A program made the position numbers and the translations under genes. Source: Anisus vortex (Eukaryota > Mollusca > Gastropoda > Planorbidae). Taken from it: a stretch of DNA of 64,000 nt. Under the pieces are notes generated by a model. The model was not told the origin of the DNA, did not search any database, and saw nothing but the letters and a program-made list of their open reading frames with translations. Positions 34,484 through 46,029 of this stretch are shown here, piece after piece. The DNA is taken from the NCBI GenBank assembly GCA_949126835.1, contig OX421506.1, positions 23,583,301 through 23,647,300 on the forward strand, read 5' to 3'. The stretch's first letter is position 1; each line of letters begins with the position of its first letter.

Positions 34484-35285
34484 AATCCTCGACCTGCTAC
34501 GTTCCTCGACCTGCTACGTTCAGTGTCATGACTTGCCTATTTTCTTACATATAAGTTTAGCCTTTTCATCTTGCTCTATGGTCTTTGCATGTCACGTCAC
34601 GTGATCATTTCATGGAGTGTATTTAAGCGTGACCACCTGTGAAACATTTGATAGGTGTTGTGTATGACCCCAATTTTTATAATGTTGTTTTTTTCTACAG
34701 TCATGCTACAACGACCTTTTGATGTAATTTGTTTTTTAAATTCTTTTTATAAACTTCTTAAAACTGTGTGACCACATCGCTGGGAAAATATCTTCGGAAG
34801 TATAATAGACCCCTTTCCGTCCTCCCATCGAGCTAAATCTAGACACATAAATGTGTTGCCTATTGCAACACATTCATTCAAATTTTCAGTCCCATTCATT
34901 ATAAAAAATATAAGCTTTCGCATTGGTGAGTAAAGGCGTGATATTTCCTGACTTGAAAATTGTTATAATGGTGATAGCCGTATTCAGTTGATCGCGATCA
35001 GGGGATTATGAAGCAGGACGTTTAGCGCGATCGTATTGGCGCGGAGGCTGTTTTGGACGCTTACGATTTCGTGCCAGACGGTTTAGCCTTTAAGAACGAA
35101 CAATTGATGAACTCAGTTCATAATGTACAATCTCAATGTATATTATTAACACGATATTTGTGTTTTTAATATCTTATTTCCTCTTTTTTTTTTGTCAAAT
35201 GGCGGATGGTACGAGTGTAATGTTGACTAAAAGAGTGTTAGTTCTTGTCTAGAGAGTTCAAATGAGTATTTTTTTTAAAGCATTC
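34484..35285. other. Intergenic DNA with a repeat remnant
   Basis: No gene recognised. At 35015-35095 a TTAGCGCGATCGTATTGGCGCGG string matches the minus strand of 37500-37590, so both are copies of one dispersed repeat. Confidence 0.4.
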
Positions 35286-35289
35286 AGAG

Positions 35290-36334
35290 AGTCGTGCTCT
35301 AAATACGAAAATATTCAATCCATATCTATACATAAAGAGAGTGTAGGTAAACCGATCCCCATTGATCAATTTGAAAACAAGTGAGTTTTGTGTCCCTGAC
35401 CTCTCTAGGCCTAGGCCTATATAGTGTCTAATATTCACAAAGGACATGTTTCTACGCTAACTAAGTGGTTAACCTACCGGTCAGTGACCCGGGTTCGATT
35501 TTCCAGTTAGTCTATACCTTTTTTATACAATTTTTTTTTCAATTAATATTACTTTTAAAAACAAAAGACATTGTAAATCTACGGGCAATTTAGATTTTTG
35601 TGAAATAAAAATACTTGCTTATTTTTTTTACCCGATTACAATATTTATTTTAACTTACTATTCTAAAAGTCTTAAGTAAAAAAAAATAAAAATAATAATT
35701 ATTAGATAGATAGCTTTCTTTTAATTGTTGTTTATAAAAATGTTATCTGAACCTTATACAGTCCTTTTGTTTTACCCTGGCAACGCCGGGCAATTTAGCT
35801 TGTACATATATAAAGTAGTCCGTGTGTGTGTTATCCGACTCCCATTGGTTAATTTAAAGACACGTGACCTCATTGTCTCATATTTTACTTTGAGATCTCG
35901 CTTCTTGAATGTGACATCTCTAGCGGAGTGGTTGGCGTATCCCACTGTCATGCAAACGACCTGGGTTCGATAGATTTCATTTTCTTTTTCTACTTTTAAA
36001 AAAATCCATTAATATTACTTTAAACAAAATTGTAATGAGTTTAAGGACTTAAAGTTTTCTAAAATTTTTTAGCAAATTAAATCTAATAGTTATATTTCGG
36101 ACGCATACGGGCGACGGGTGTTCGATTCTCATTTAAAAGACTGGGATCGATACAGTTATATAGTCGTAAATTTTCGTTAAACAAAAAGACATACTTTTTT
36201 TTAAACCCGATTGCAATATTTATTTTAAATTATTAGATCTATAGCTTTCTGTTTACTGTAGTTTATGAAATTTTTATTTGTAGCTACATGCGCTTTTAAT
36301 GTCCCCTCGGGCAACGCCGGGGAATTTAGCTTGT
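35290..36334 (+). mobile_element. Tandem pair of Helitron-like non-autonomous elements
   Basis: Two related units of roughly 520 bp end with a GC stem and 'aacgccggg' core and then TTTAGCTTGT (termini at about 35803 and 36334). Both contain a tRNA-like GGGTTCGAT box, an ATTAATATTACTTT segment and an ACCCGATTRCAATATTTATTTTAA segment in the same order. The hairpin-plus-terminus resembles Helitrons, but CTTGT departs from CTRRT, so the class is uncertain; the tandem pair itself is clear. Confidence 0.5.
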
Positions 36335-36528
36335 TAATGAATTTTAATAAAGAATCCGATTTCACGGAGATTCACTTATCGCGGCATAAACTAGAACTGA
36401 TGAATCTATGTAAAAGTACCATTGTATCGAAAAAATTGTAGTTCTAAAGTTGGATAACAAATGTTTACACTATTATTACCAACACTTCAAGATTTCTATA
36501 GTCATAATAGTAATTAAGTAAAGAAGTA

Positions 36529-36712
36529 GTAAAGTACCCGTCGAACCGAATTGATCCATAGGTCCGATAAAGCAGTGTTCACCAGTTTCTGTGGCCACGG
36601 CATACTAGGTGATTGTGTGGCCAGCACTAGGCACAGCCGCCTTTACTTTACCCCGACTTAGGTCAGGTACCCATCAGAGCTGGGTAGACTTAGTGACACC
36701 CTCTATAATAGT
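36529..36712 (-). repeat. SINE family B, truncated
   Basis: Minus-strand body and tail (TACCCGTCGAACCGAATTGATCC to CAGAGCTGGGTAGACTTAGTG); the tRNA-like head is missing. Confidence 0.8.
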
Positions 36713-37030
36713 CAGTAGTTCCATTAAAATTCAATTTGCCAGTAAATACACGTTTTCTAACAAGGTTATAATAGGGACATAATAACATACAATAAAATTG
36801 AATAAAGATATTAACTACAAAATAACAAATTAAACCAAATTGTAGTCATTCGTTTCCCCGTCATTTTGACGGGCAAAAAAAAACGACAACTAGTTTTAGT
36901 ATATTTATCTTCATTACGATTTTGTTTATTTCTTTCTTTTTGTGTCACACAAAGCGAAATTTTCATAAGGCTAAACCCAATGCACAACTAAATAATGCAT
37001 AGAGAGTTAAAAATTCTAGTAAAAAAAAAC
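36713..37030. other. AT-rich DNA without recognised features
   Basis: Nothing supported in this stretch. Confidence 0.4.
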
Positions 37031-37420
37031 CGGATGAGCCTTTCGGCTCTTTTTTCTAGGGCGTAACGCTTAGGTTTGAGCTCGTGGGAGGAAGGGCATT
37101 ACAAAGCTCTGCCCGGGCTCTAGCCACCCCACGGCACGCCGTGTAACAGAGAAGGTTTCCGCAGCCCAGCGATCGTTCACTGCGCTTTCCCTAAGGATCA
37201 TTATCGTTGTGGCTCGCCCTTATACCTGCACTCTTACCCGGTAGCACAAATCCTATACTATAGGTACAGGCATCCAGGCACAGGGTGGTTCTCGACACGG
37301 GATTGCAGCGACCATTGCTTCCTCTCCACCGAGACCCCGTGGCCTCTCGGCAGTGAAATAGTTCTCGGACCCGCTTTGGCCGTGTTTAACTAGGCCTATT
37401 CACCGTCCATTTCCATTACA
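37031..37420. repeat. GC-rich segment of unknown origin
   Basis: Sharply more GC-rich than its surroundings, with no open frame of note. Its left edge, TTTCGGCTCTTTTTTCTAGGGC, matches TTTCGGCTCTTTAGTCCAGGGC at about 40473-40494 and TTTTCGGCTCTGCGCCCAG at 46040-46058, so it belongs to a dispersed repeat family. I do not recognise the family. Confidence 0.4.
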
Positions 37421-37494
37421 TTACGTAAAGGAAATATTGATTTCCTCGATTTAAGTTATTACTTAAGTTGATTGAATGATGTGATGTTTGTATT

Positions 37495-37595
37495 ATATTG
37501 CATCAAAGCGTCCAGCGCCAAAATTGCCGGCACCTTAACGTCTGGCGCCAAAACGGCGGCGCCATAATGGTCGCGCCAAAATGTTCCCGTCAGAA
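37495..37595. repeat. Cluster of GGCGCCAAAA-type motifs
   Basis: GCGCCAAAA or GCGCCATAA occurs four times within about 80 bp. The strings contain the E2F core TTTTGGCGC on the minus strand. A related copy at 35015-35095 suggests a transposon subterminal repeat rather than a promoter element. Confidence 0.45.
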
Positions 37596-37971
37596 TGTAA
37601 CGTACCTGTCTCTTGCTCCTTAACTTACCATGTCTCTTTATCATTCTAAAGTGGTACATAAATTGAAAAGCTTTTTTTGAAAAAAATTCTCAAACAACAG
37701 ATAAGAGCTAGAAAGATTTGGGGTGTCGGTTCCCCCCCCCCAGCCCAAATCCACGATTCCCTCCACCATTTCGTCTCCCCCACCCCTCATAACCCAGTTG
37801 TCCAAAAAAAGGTTCTACTCGTAGAAATCTATCAAGCATGCAAGCAATAAAAGATATAATAATATGTAAGCCAACTATATTCTAGTAATAGAACGTCTCA
37901 AACAGAACTGCTAACAAAGACATTTTTTTTTCAGTTTTTTTTTACTCAAAAGAAAAATCTGCAGACGCATT

Positions 37972-37981
37972 AATAAAAATA
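37972..37981 (+). promoter_or_regulatory. TATA-like box upstream of the CpeT-like gene
   Basis: AATAAAAATA follows CTGCAGACG, aligning with GTATAAAAAG after CTGCAGACG in the paralogous promoter (51765). It lies about 160 bp before the start codon. Confidence 0.45.
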
Positions 37982-38137
37982 GAGAGATCTATAACCCCAA
38001 ATCTCATTGGTGCTTAGGAACTAGGGTCTTGTTAGAGTAGTCAGGTAATAGGTTTTGGAATATAAAAAGATACTGTTCAACCATCAAGGTAATTTGTATC
38101 TTTTAAAACATAAGTTTTAGTTTAAAACACTTCTAAA

Positions 38138-41100
38138 ATGAACCTTTTTGCGAATGCTGTTATGCTGTTTGCAGTATTCGCTGGGACATTACAGCACAAT
38201 GAAAATCGAGGTGAGAAAAAAGACGTATTTATCAGTTTAATTATCTTCACTTTAAATATGTGTGTGCTACTTTAATATATATATAGGCTATATAAAGTTC
38301 AAACGATTTCCTTTTTGAATATTTCGGATTAATAGATTTAATCTTGTAAATCTTGTAACGTTATCCAGGGAACTAGGGAACGATTATTCAAAGCAATATG
38401 AAAAGAAAACCTTATATTTTCTATTTACTTTATAATCTTGCCATATTATACTTGTCTTTTTAAAAGAATCTCCCTTTCTGTATGTCCATAGGAAATGGTG
38501 CTAGTTTCAGAAGACCAAGTCTGAAACACATCAACTTTATTGCTGCTATGATTGGTACGTACGGGAACACTGAGATACGCATGGGGAGCACGTCGACGCC
38601 AACCAACAGCTCCTTAACTATCAGACCAATCACGACGAAACTAATGCAGTGGGTGAGCATACAGGGCCGTCTAATAACTCACGAATGCTTGTAGTTGAGT
38701 CGTCTATGAAAATGTATTATAGCGTATAACCTACTAAACAGGGTCATTGTTCAGAGCGCTTTTGTATTTATAACTAACATTATCTTTCTTTTCCACCAGC
38801 CTGATGGTTCAACTCTCTTTGTTGAAGAACTTTTGAACGGCGTTGTGGTGAGACGAAGTCTGTACATAAGTGTCGAGAAAGACGATGGCAACACAATCAT
38901 GTTCTACCCTTACAACTTCACCAGTGAATTCACAAACTTGTATGTCTTGCACTTGTATTTTATAATTATAGTTTATTCATGTATATAATGTTGTTTTTAA
39001 GCTAAAGGGGATGGAGAGAATGGGAGCCCATTAAAAGCTGTACGTTGCGAGATGTTGAGAGAGTGTGCTCTTTTAAATATGTGTTAGAGAAGTACCCGTA
39101 GGACCGAATTGATCATAGGGTTGGTGAAGAAGCGTTCACCAATATCTCTGGCCATGGCATGCTAGGGGATGTCTGGTCAGCAGGTCAGCACAATGTCCAG
39201 ACGCCTCAACCAACAACAGGTACCCGTCAGAACTGGGTAGACTCAGGGACACCCTCGAGTCCCGAGGATAAAAAAAACTTCCCCAGGTTTCGAGCCCAGG
39301 ACTTTCAGGACACGCTGTCGCCCGGCCACCGCGCCCCATATGTAAGATATAAAATAAAAAACACAACTTTCAAACATCACACGCTGATTATTTTTTTTTT
39401 ACATAATGCTGGTCATGGGCTTTGTCACCCTTCATCTCTTCCCCCCCAGATTCACATTGTTGTTCGAAACCGAGGCTTTTGTTGTTATTTGTTTGTTCCT
39501 TTCATCTAACAATTCCTTTGGACAAATTGAATCAATCTAAGTTGTAACCATTGATAAATATATGTAACAAGAAATATATTGTCAAGACTTCAGTCAGCCA
39601 GAATATAATAGCTGATTACTATTGAACTTTTTCTTGCATGATAAATTGTGTGATAGTGTGTGTGCATGTTTATTTGTATTCTTGTATACAAATAATTCTT
39701 TTATTTTGTATAAAATATGATGAAAGACAAAACATCTGTAATCAAGCCGAATTTCTATTTTTTTGGATCAATAAAAAAATCATATCTTATCTTATATAAA
39801 ATAATATTTTTTCAATAATTTAAAGTAAAAGTTGTGCTCATGTTCAGAATTCACCTGCTATATAACATCACAAATCACTCATCCGAATAATTATCATTAA
39901 TCTGAGAAGTCTCTGGACCCCCCAACGGAATGCACCCCCCCCCCCCTCACCATCCCAGAGAACTCGTAAAAAAGACACAACATTTGGTGGTTTTCAAACG
40001 ATTATTTGCAGTCCAGTCCGAATTTCCCAGAGACCACCAGACTCATTTGCTTTCTTCAAACAGCTTTATTACTAATAAAAATACTAAAGCAATTGACAAG
40101 TTCACGAAGGTTTAAGTTCAACTATATTACTTTGACTGAATTGTTTGTTTGTTATTGCTTTACAGTAACCAGGAGTTTCGCTTTTCTAAGTTCAACGACA
40201 TTATGGTTACACACTTGGACTACACACACAAGTGTGATCGTGTAGTCAAGCCAAGTACAACACAGAGCGGCGCTTATGATTTCGTCTCCTGGCCATACTG
40301 CTCAGCCAACTTGGAGGTAAGGAATATTTTATCGCCTTTTTTTTTAAACAAAAAAAAATCCATGCTTATTTCTACCGATGTTACCCTATTCTTCTTCGTC
40401 TATTAGCCAGTCTGCAGGAGCAGTTTGTCCACTTGCAGTCAAAGCTCTAAAATAAAATACATGACGAGTATTTCGGCTCTTTAGTCCAGGGCATGACGTT
40501 AAAAAACGGGTGAATCAATGGCTACACTAAATCAGATCGTAACACGAGCCATATTTCGTCTTGTAAATGTGTTTGTGTGTTGATTTCATTTCAGAATCCA
40601 CCCATTTTCAGTGCTGTTGTCACCTGTAACCAGATCAAAGTTAGCTTTACAGATGTCAGCTTACTGTCATCGACTCCAGAACCCCACAGAATGTACTTCG
40701 TTTTACAAAAAACCAAGAAGTAAGTTTAGTATATCTTCATGATTTTACCCCAGAAGAGCAAAATTAGCTTTACAGGTGTCAACTTACTGCCATCGACTTC
40801 AGAACTCAACAGAATGTACTTCGTTTTACAAAAAAAAAGAAAAAAAAAAAAAGAAGTAAGTTAGTATATCTTAGACCACAATTTCGTAATAGTGATCAGA
40901 GAACAAACAAGGCAGTATTTCTCAAGATCGATACAGCACCGAAAATTAGCCTGAACAAATGACTGTCCGGTACGATCCAATATTAAACTCCAGCAAAATC
41001 AAACATGGCAATACCAACATTGCCTCTTCGGCTGGAAGAGTTGCATTTTTTTAACTGGTCGTCACTTCGCTTCCTTTACTTCAGCCTTTCTCTCTTTCTT

Positions 41101-42466
41101 TATCCTTACAATATTGAGCTCTAAGACTGTCCGTCAGTCTATCGAAAAAATCACATGACTATAACATTCAAGTTTGGGCTTCGACTCATCCCGCTATTTT
41201 TTCCGCTAAAATGTTATCGTAGAATTCAATGGCCTGTTCTGAAATGCCTCGTTCGTCCTTGTTAATTAAACCAACTTTTTAAAACAAAGACTTTCTAATA
41301 AGTTTTTTTATATTCATTTTTTAAATATATTTTTATTATTTGTTTTAGTCCATATTCTTTTAATTTACCGCATAACTATTTTCTTAAATATTTCCCTTTA
41401 AGTAGAACAGGTAACTCTGTTTTTGAAATGTACACTAAAAAGATTTTCTTGATTATTTCCCCTTGAAAAGAAAAGTTAAGAAAATACATATTTTGAGGTT
41501 AAGTTAATGATGCTAAAAATTTAAAATAATCTGTACTCACCGGCGAAGAGTCTATGAGCCAAGTTTCAGCACCATATGATGATGGTCAATAGATCAATTA
41601 GCATTTCGAAGAGTTTGGCCACAAAGAAACACACACAGCCTAGTTAATGTAAAGGTGTTGTTTTTCTTAGAAATATGTTCTCATCTCATCTTATAACTTA
41701 TTTTATATGTTAACCGATGTTCTTATTAGAAAGAAGATTATTACGTCCACTAGGCCCAAACCCAAAACTCATGCAGGGCGGCAGAGATCAGTCGGCGGTA
41801 GGGAAAGAACCCCTGGCCGTTTCGGTTGACAGTCCGGTGAACTTACTGCAGGACCAGCCGGCCTCACTCCTTGGCCAGTGGCGTATTCTCTTACCCATTA
41901 ACTATTTATAGACGAGCTTTCTTCATTTTACATACAGTTTAAAATATTATAGTATTAGCCCCGTTACCAAGCATAGTATAAGATAGTATAGAACAGCGGT
42001 CGGCAACCTTTTGATTTGCCAAAGTAGGATTTCTAATTCAATAAGAATGCCAAAAGCCTAAAGGTAATCCTGCTTTTGCAGTCAACTTCTTGTAGAAGTA
42101 CTTGAATTACCTTTTTTGGTAGTCTTCCGTGTGCCATTGCATTGAAAATCGATCTGCGTGCCAAGTGTGGCACGCGTGACGTAGGTTGCCAAGACCTGGT
42201 ATAGAATAAGAAAGGCAAGGCTTGAAGCATTATTCTTATTGTTTGATGAAATGACGACAGTAGAAAGAAATCACACACATCTAGCGTGAAAGGAAATGAG
42301 TTATACTGCATGGGGAAAGGGAGATAAAGCCTAAAGTGATCTGAACTTCTTTTTTTCTCTAATCTGTAATTTAATATGTTGAAAATAATCTCTTGTCTTC
42401 TCCAGAGCGGCACTTCCATATTACTACTATGACGGTTACCGCAAGTACGTAAATCCATGCGCCTGA
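38138..42466 (+). CDS. Secreted CpcT/CpeT-like protein, six exons
   Basis: Exons 38138-38210, 38492-38652, 38800-38939, 40166-40316, 40595-40719 and 42406-42466 join in phase to 711 nt, 236 aa. Every intron has GT and AG ends. Residues 1-19 form a signal peptide (MNLFANAVMLFAVFAGTLQ). The mature part begins near an FIAAMIGTYGNTEIRMG stretch. It continues with LTIRPI, LFVEELLNGVVVRRSLY, then CDRV, WPYCSAN and VTCNQIKVSF. This order (GxYxN, a VE/EQ strand, an R-rich turn, then a Cys-containing C-terminal half) resembles the CpcT/CpeT beta-barrel family, which in cyanobacteria attaches bilins to phycobiliproteins. Animal members exist without known function. Family membership is by eye and unproven; ligand binding is inference. 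An N-glycosylation site NFT lies in exon 3. Introns hold a SINE (39090), an exon-5 fragment (40770), a SINE (41722) and a MITE (41994). A TATA-like box and an AATAAA flank it. Confidence 0.7.
39090..39338 (-). repeat. SINE family B in intron 3
   Basis: Nearly full-length, minus strand: body (CAGAACTGGGTAGACTCAGG) and head with B-box GTTTCGAGCCC and A-box region GTCGCCCGGCCACCG. A run of A interrupts the middle. Confidence 0.8.
40770..40863 (+). pseudogene. Partial duplicate of exon 5
   Basis: AAATTAGCTTTACAGGTGTC to AATGTACTTCGTTTTAC repeats the 3' two-thirds of exon 5, including the GTAAGT donor, about 130 bp after the original. An expanded A run disrupts it, and it has no acceptor of its own, so it is unlikely to be used. 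Confidence 0.75.
41722..41874 (-). repeat. SINE family A in intron 5
   Basis: Minus-strand copy: CTTGATTATT-type tail region, then CGGCGGTAGGGAAAGAACCC (B-box side) and GACAGTCCGGTGAAC to GACCAGCCGGC (A-box side). Confidence 0.75.
41994..42198. mobile_element. 205-bp hAT-type MITE in intron 5
   Basis: Ends CAGCGGTCGGCAACC and GGTTGCCAAGACCTG, flanked by the perfect 8-bp duplication GTATAGAA (41986-41993 and 42199-42206). Same family and length as 57937-58141. Confidence 0.88.
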
Positions 42467-42631
42467 GATTAAAGCCACTGACGCAAGGACCTTGACATTT
42501 GTTACAAATTTATCACAATAATGTATTCTAGCTACCTTGATCATCCCTTCCTAACATTCCCCCCCTCCCTGTCGGAAAAAAGAAAATGTAAAGTCTTGGA
42601 GAAACATACTAACACCGATTAAAAAGAGAAA

Positions 42632-42637
42632 AATAAA
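42632..42637 (+). terminator. Polyadenylation signal of the CpeT-like gene
   Basis: AATAAATAAA about 165 bp after the stop codon; the nearest canonical signal. Confidence 0.5.
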
Positions 42638-43330
42638 TAAAAAGTTGATATTACACAAAGTGTATGTTGTTATTGTTTTTTTTGTGTTTTTATTCATTTG
42701 CACAGTGATCCTAAATGAGTTTTGAATTGATTACACTAAGAGTGACTAAGAAGAAGATTTTAAAGAAGATAAAAAAATATACAGAGTATTATATTCATGT
42801 TGACCTCGCATGATGACCAGGAGCGAAACAATGATTATTTCCAGAAAAAGGAGGTCTGATCTTTCACGTGACAATTTTTCACGAGTAACAGTGCATATTT
42901 AAAACATAAAGATTGTTTACAAATGTCTTTCTAAAATTTCAGGAGATGCTTAGCTACCCCCTCCACTCCCCCCCCCCACACACACATAGGCCAACCCAGT
43001 TACCCACCGCCCTTGATCATGGTCATTCTTTTCCGAAATTCCATTCAATTGGTGTTTTTTTTGTGATCCAGACAAAGGCATTTAAGTAAACCTACTCTTT
43101 CTTCCAGAGTAGGTCGCCCGGGCATGGATGAAAGTCGCAGGCAGTGGGCCTTAATGGTGCCACGTAATTATCAATAAATTGAGAACGAAGAAGATTAAGA
43201 AATGGACAATTATTATTTCAAAGTTTCGGTCCAAAATTACGAAATTTTGTTTATTTGTTAAAATAATATTTCAAGTAGGCAGATCTGACCAAACTCGAAT
43301 CTCAACAATATTATAACAATAAGTTATGTA
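42638..43330. other. Intergenic DNA, nothing recognised
   Basis: AT-rich with a C-rich patch at 42958-42986; no gene or clear repeat. Confidence 0.4.
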
Positions 43331-43334
43331 TTTA

Positions 43335-43910
43335 TTCTGCATCATTCCTACGAACCTACATAACCCGTAATCTGTTGGGCCATTGGGGCGCCACAAATGA
43401 CATGAACACCAGCATCTTTCACTTCTCCCGTCTAACCTCCCTTCATAGCATTGCACACCTTTACTCCCATGCACTCCCTGATGTTGTCCTCCCATTGTTT
43501 CCTCTGTCTTCCTCTCTTTCTTCCTTCTCTGTTTGTGCCCTGCAGAATAGTTTTGGCAAGCCCGTTGGCTTTTCTTATGTGGCCTTACCATTCCAGCTTT
43601 CTTTTCTTGACTGTGGCCAGCAGGTCGTTGCATTGTCCGATTTTCTGGAGTATCCTTTTTCGTATCTGCTCAACGGACCAGATGCCAAGATGGCTTCTAA
43701 AGCATGTCATCTCAATGGCATTGATCTTCCTTTCAAGCTCAGCTGTCAATGTCCAGGACTCACAAGCATATTAATATAAGAAAATGGAGAGGACCAGTGA
43801 GCTCATCAGCCTGATTTTAGTACCGGGGTCAAAGTCCTAATCTTTTCAGATTGTCATTAGTGCTGCTGTAGTCTGGGCAATCCTGGACATTAAAATGTTC
43901 CAAATGGTGT
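43335..43910 (-). pseudogene. LINE RT C-terminal fragment, degraded
   Basis: The minus strand is a worn relative of the LINE at 59012-59701. Both begin with a TACATANCCCGTANTNTGTTGG-like 3' end and share the GGRKRGRPKK-like, GHIRKAN and YACESW-like regions in broken frames. Open frames on the plus strand are antisense. Confidence 0.7.
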
Positions 43911-44218
43911 AAGTGGTTAATGATATCTATTAACAAAAAGGGTAAATATAAAGAATGCAAGCATTGCTTTAAATAACGTAAACAGATTATAATATAAACA
44001 ATAATTTTAAAAACTCTAAAATTAATTAAATAGTTACATAAATTGCGGACTAAAAAGACTAAGCCCCCTACATAAGTGCTAATTTAAAAAAAATTACGAT
44101 CGATCAATATTTATTCGTGCAATGTGCATGACTGTAGCTTTTTCTTATCTACTCTACAATGCCTGTTGTTTTTTTTCCGCATCTCTAAAGTGTCTGAAGA
44201 ATAACTTAACATTATAAA
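43911..44218. other. AT-rich spacer
   Basis: Nothing supported. Confidence 0.4.
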
Positions 44219-44794
44219 TGTCACTGTTATAGATATTATAGAAAGTACGCATGTTGTTAGATGAGGAATAAGAATGGTGTGCATGTTATTATTATGTACG
44301 AGATTGCACTATGGTATGAAAGGGAAGTACGCATGTTGGATGAATGATATAGCAACGCTGGATCCTAGATACACTTCAGTTGGGAGTTGGTTTTGTGACT
44401 GCACATAAACAAGTCGTGTATCAGACTTTGTCCAAGTTTGGACTAGTGTCAGTCAAGAACAGAAAACATTGTTGTGTTGAACCAGTGTATACTATGTTGC
44501 AGCGACTAAGTGATTAAAGAATCTATGTATTGAATTAAGGAGCCTTCGTGTATATGATTTTATGAAGTAACTGTGTGTTTTAGTCCTGTGACAATAAAGA
44601 AAAAAATACCCTTAATCAGGACAATAACTTTAGTGAAACTAGACAATGGTTGGCAAGTTATTCCTTTGGTCGAAGATTCCATCTTGCTTCGGCCTTTACG
44701 GGGTCTCTGTGCAGTCGTCATAATACCCCCGGCATTACAGGTCACGTGTAATTCTCCAAACTTCTCCAAAACTAATGCGTTATTACACGTGACA
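44219..44794 (+). mobile_element. Possible solo LTR
   Basis: Starts TGTCAC and ends GTGACA, with AATAAAG at about 44593-44599 and no ORF, giving 576 bp of LTR-like layout. A convincing target duplication was not found, only AT-rich similarity between the flanks, so this is tentative. Confidence 0.3.
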
Positions 44795-45355
44795 ATATAA
44801 GAAAAAAAAGGATAGAAAAAAAAAGAAAGAAAAATAAACCCAAAATATCAAACTAAAAGGAAAAAGAAAAAATAGAACAAAACAAAGGATCAAATTAATA
44901 GGAGAAAGAAAAAATTTGGGCTATTGACCCATTTCATTGACCCATTTCTATGTCATAACATTTGCTATGTCGTAACATTTGCTTTTTAATAGGCGGCTGC
45001 GTGTTGTTGTTTGTCTGGCCTATTCGATTGACTTCTATTTCAGTGTAGAAAACGACTGTCCTTGACCGACCTAGTAAAAATGTATATTCTAATACGTAAG
45101 AAAATATTATTACGTTATATGTCATATCGACCTTAAATTAATTCATAATAGCATGTCGTAGATTGTCATGGGCATCAACAACTGACCTAAAAAAAAGAAT
45201 GGATTGGGCTCGGAAACTATATTCTTGATGTCAAAATCGACAGGCTTTCACGTGACTTTCACTTATCTATAAAAGTAGATTTCCTAAACACTGACCAGTA
45301 AATACATTTTAAATGACTTTAACCTCGTTATATCATAATATAGATTTGCTCTAGT

Positions 45356-45574
45356 CAGGGGCGAAGCCAGAAATTTTTTCCAGGGGGGGCTGAACTTTCG
45401 AGTGACAAATATTTACCAAATACCGGGGGGGATAAACTGTCGCGTAACAAACATTTACCAAATTTTTAGCAAATTTAGTACTTATTTTCAACAAAATCTG
45501 TTGAAAAAATATTGTTTTTTAAATTCCAGGGGGGGGCTTAGCCCCCCTCAGCCCCCCCTGTGGCTTCGCCCCTA
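45356..45574. mobile_element. 219-bp hAT-type MITE
   Basis: Ends CAGGGGCGAAGCCA and TGGCTTCGCCCCTA, flanked by the perfect 8-bp duplication GCTCTAGT (45348-45355 and 45575-45582). The interior has duplicated CAAANATTTACCAAAT units and G/C runs next to both ends that can pair. Confidence 0.9.
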
Positions 45575-46029
45575 GCTCTAGTTCTAGGTGGTGTATTCCT
45601 ATAACTCGCTTATATGAACAAGTGAATAGTGTAAATAGTGTAGTCAATTCTACCCTCAATTTCGCATACAAATTTATTCTTTTATAGATCTGTGTTTAAT
45701 ACTTTTTTTTATAAGCTATACTTTTTGACATGTTCCAAGAGACCGACCATTTTTTGAAATATAAAACGCAGTCTGGAGTTTAAAGCTCAATCTCTTTTTT
45801 TTATACAATGCCGAAAACGTATGAACTTTTGGTTCATATAGGCTACTTTTTATGGTCTTTTATATAACCATTAGCGATCTAATATCATCACCACTGCAGC
45901 TGCTAGAACAGGTATAATATAAGCTACACAGTGGTATTCTATTAGCCAGTCTGCTCTCTTGCAGTCAATGCCAGACCTACTGGCAGTGTTATTATGGGTT
46001 TTTCTTTGTGACCTTTTTTAAAACTCCGC

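Larger units (their letters stand above)
31735..41620. repeat. Segmental duplication, copy 1
   Basis: Blocks here recur in the same order at about 44990-56010. Examples are 31750-31850 with 44997-45095, 33850-33950 with 45760-45830, 34755-34900 with 49890-50040, 37700-37850 with 51510-51660, exon 1 (38138) with 51921, exon 5 (40595) with 54784, and 41150-41275 with 55135-55265. Insertions differ between copies, so the edges are approximate. Confidence 0.75.

Noticed and set aside
35475..35515. tRNA gene upstream of the Helitron-like termini
   Set aside because: Only the box motifs are tRNA-like; repeated in the neighbouring unit, so part of a mobile element.
43375..43779. Plus-strand frames of 107-134 codons
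   Set aside because: Antisense to a degraded LINE RT; the matching antisense frames also occur over the better copy at 59012-59701.
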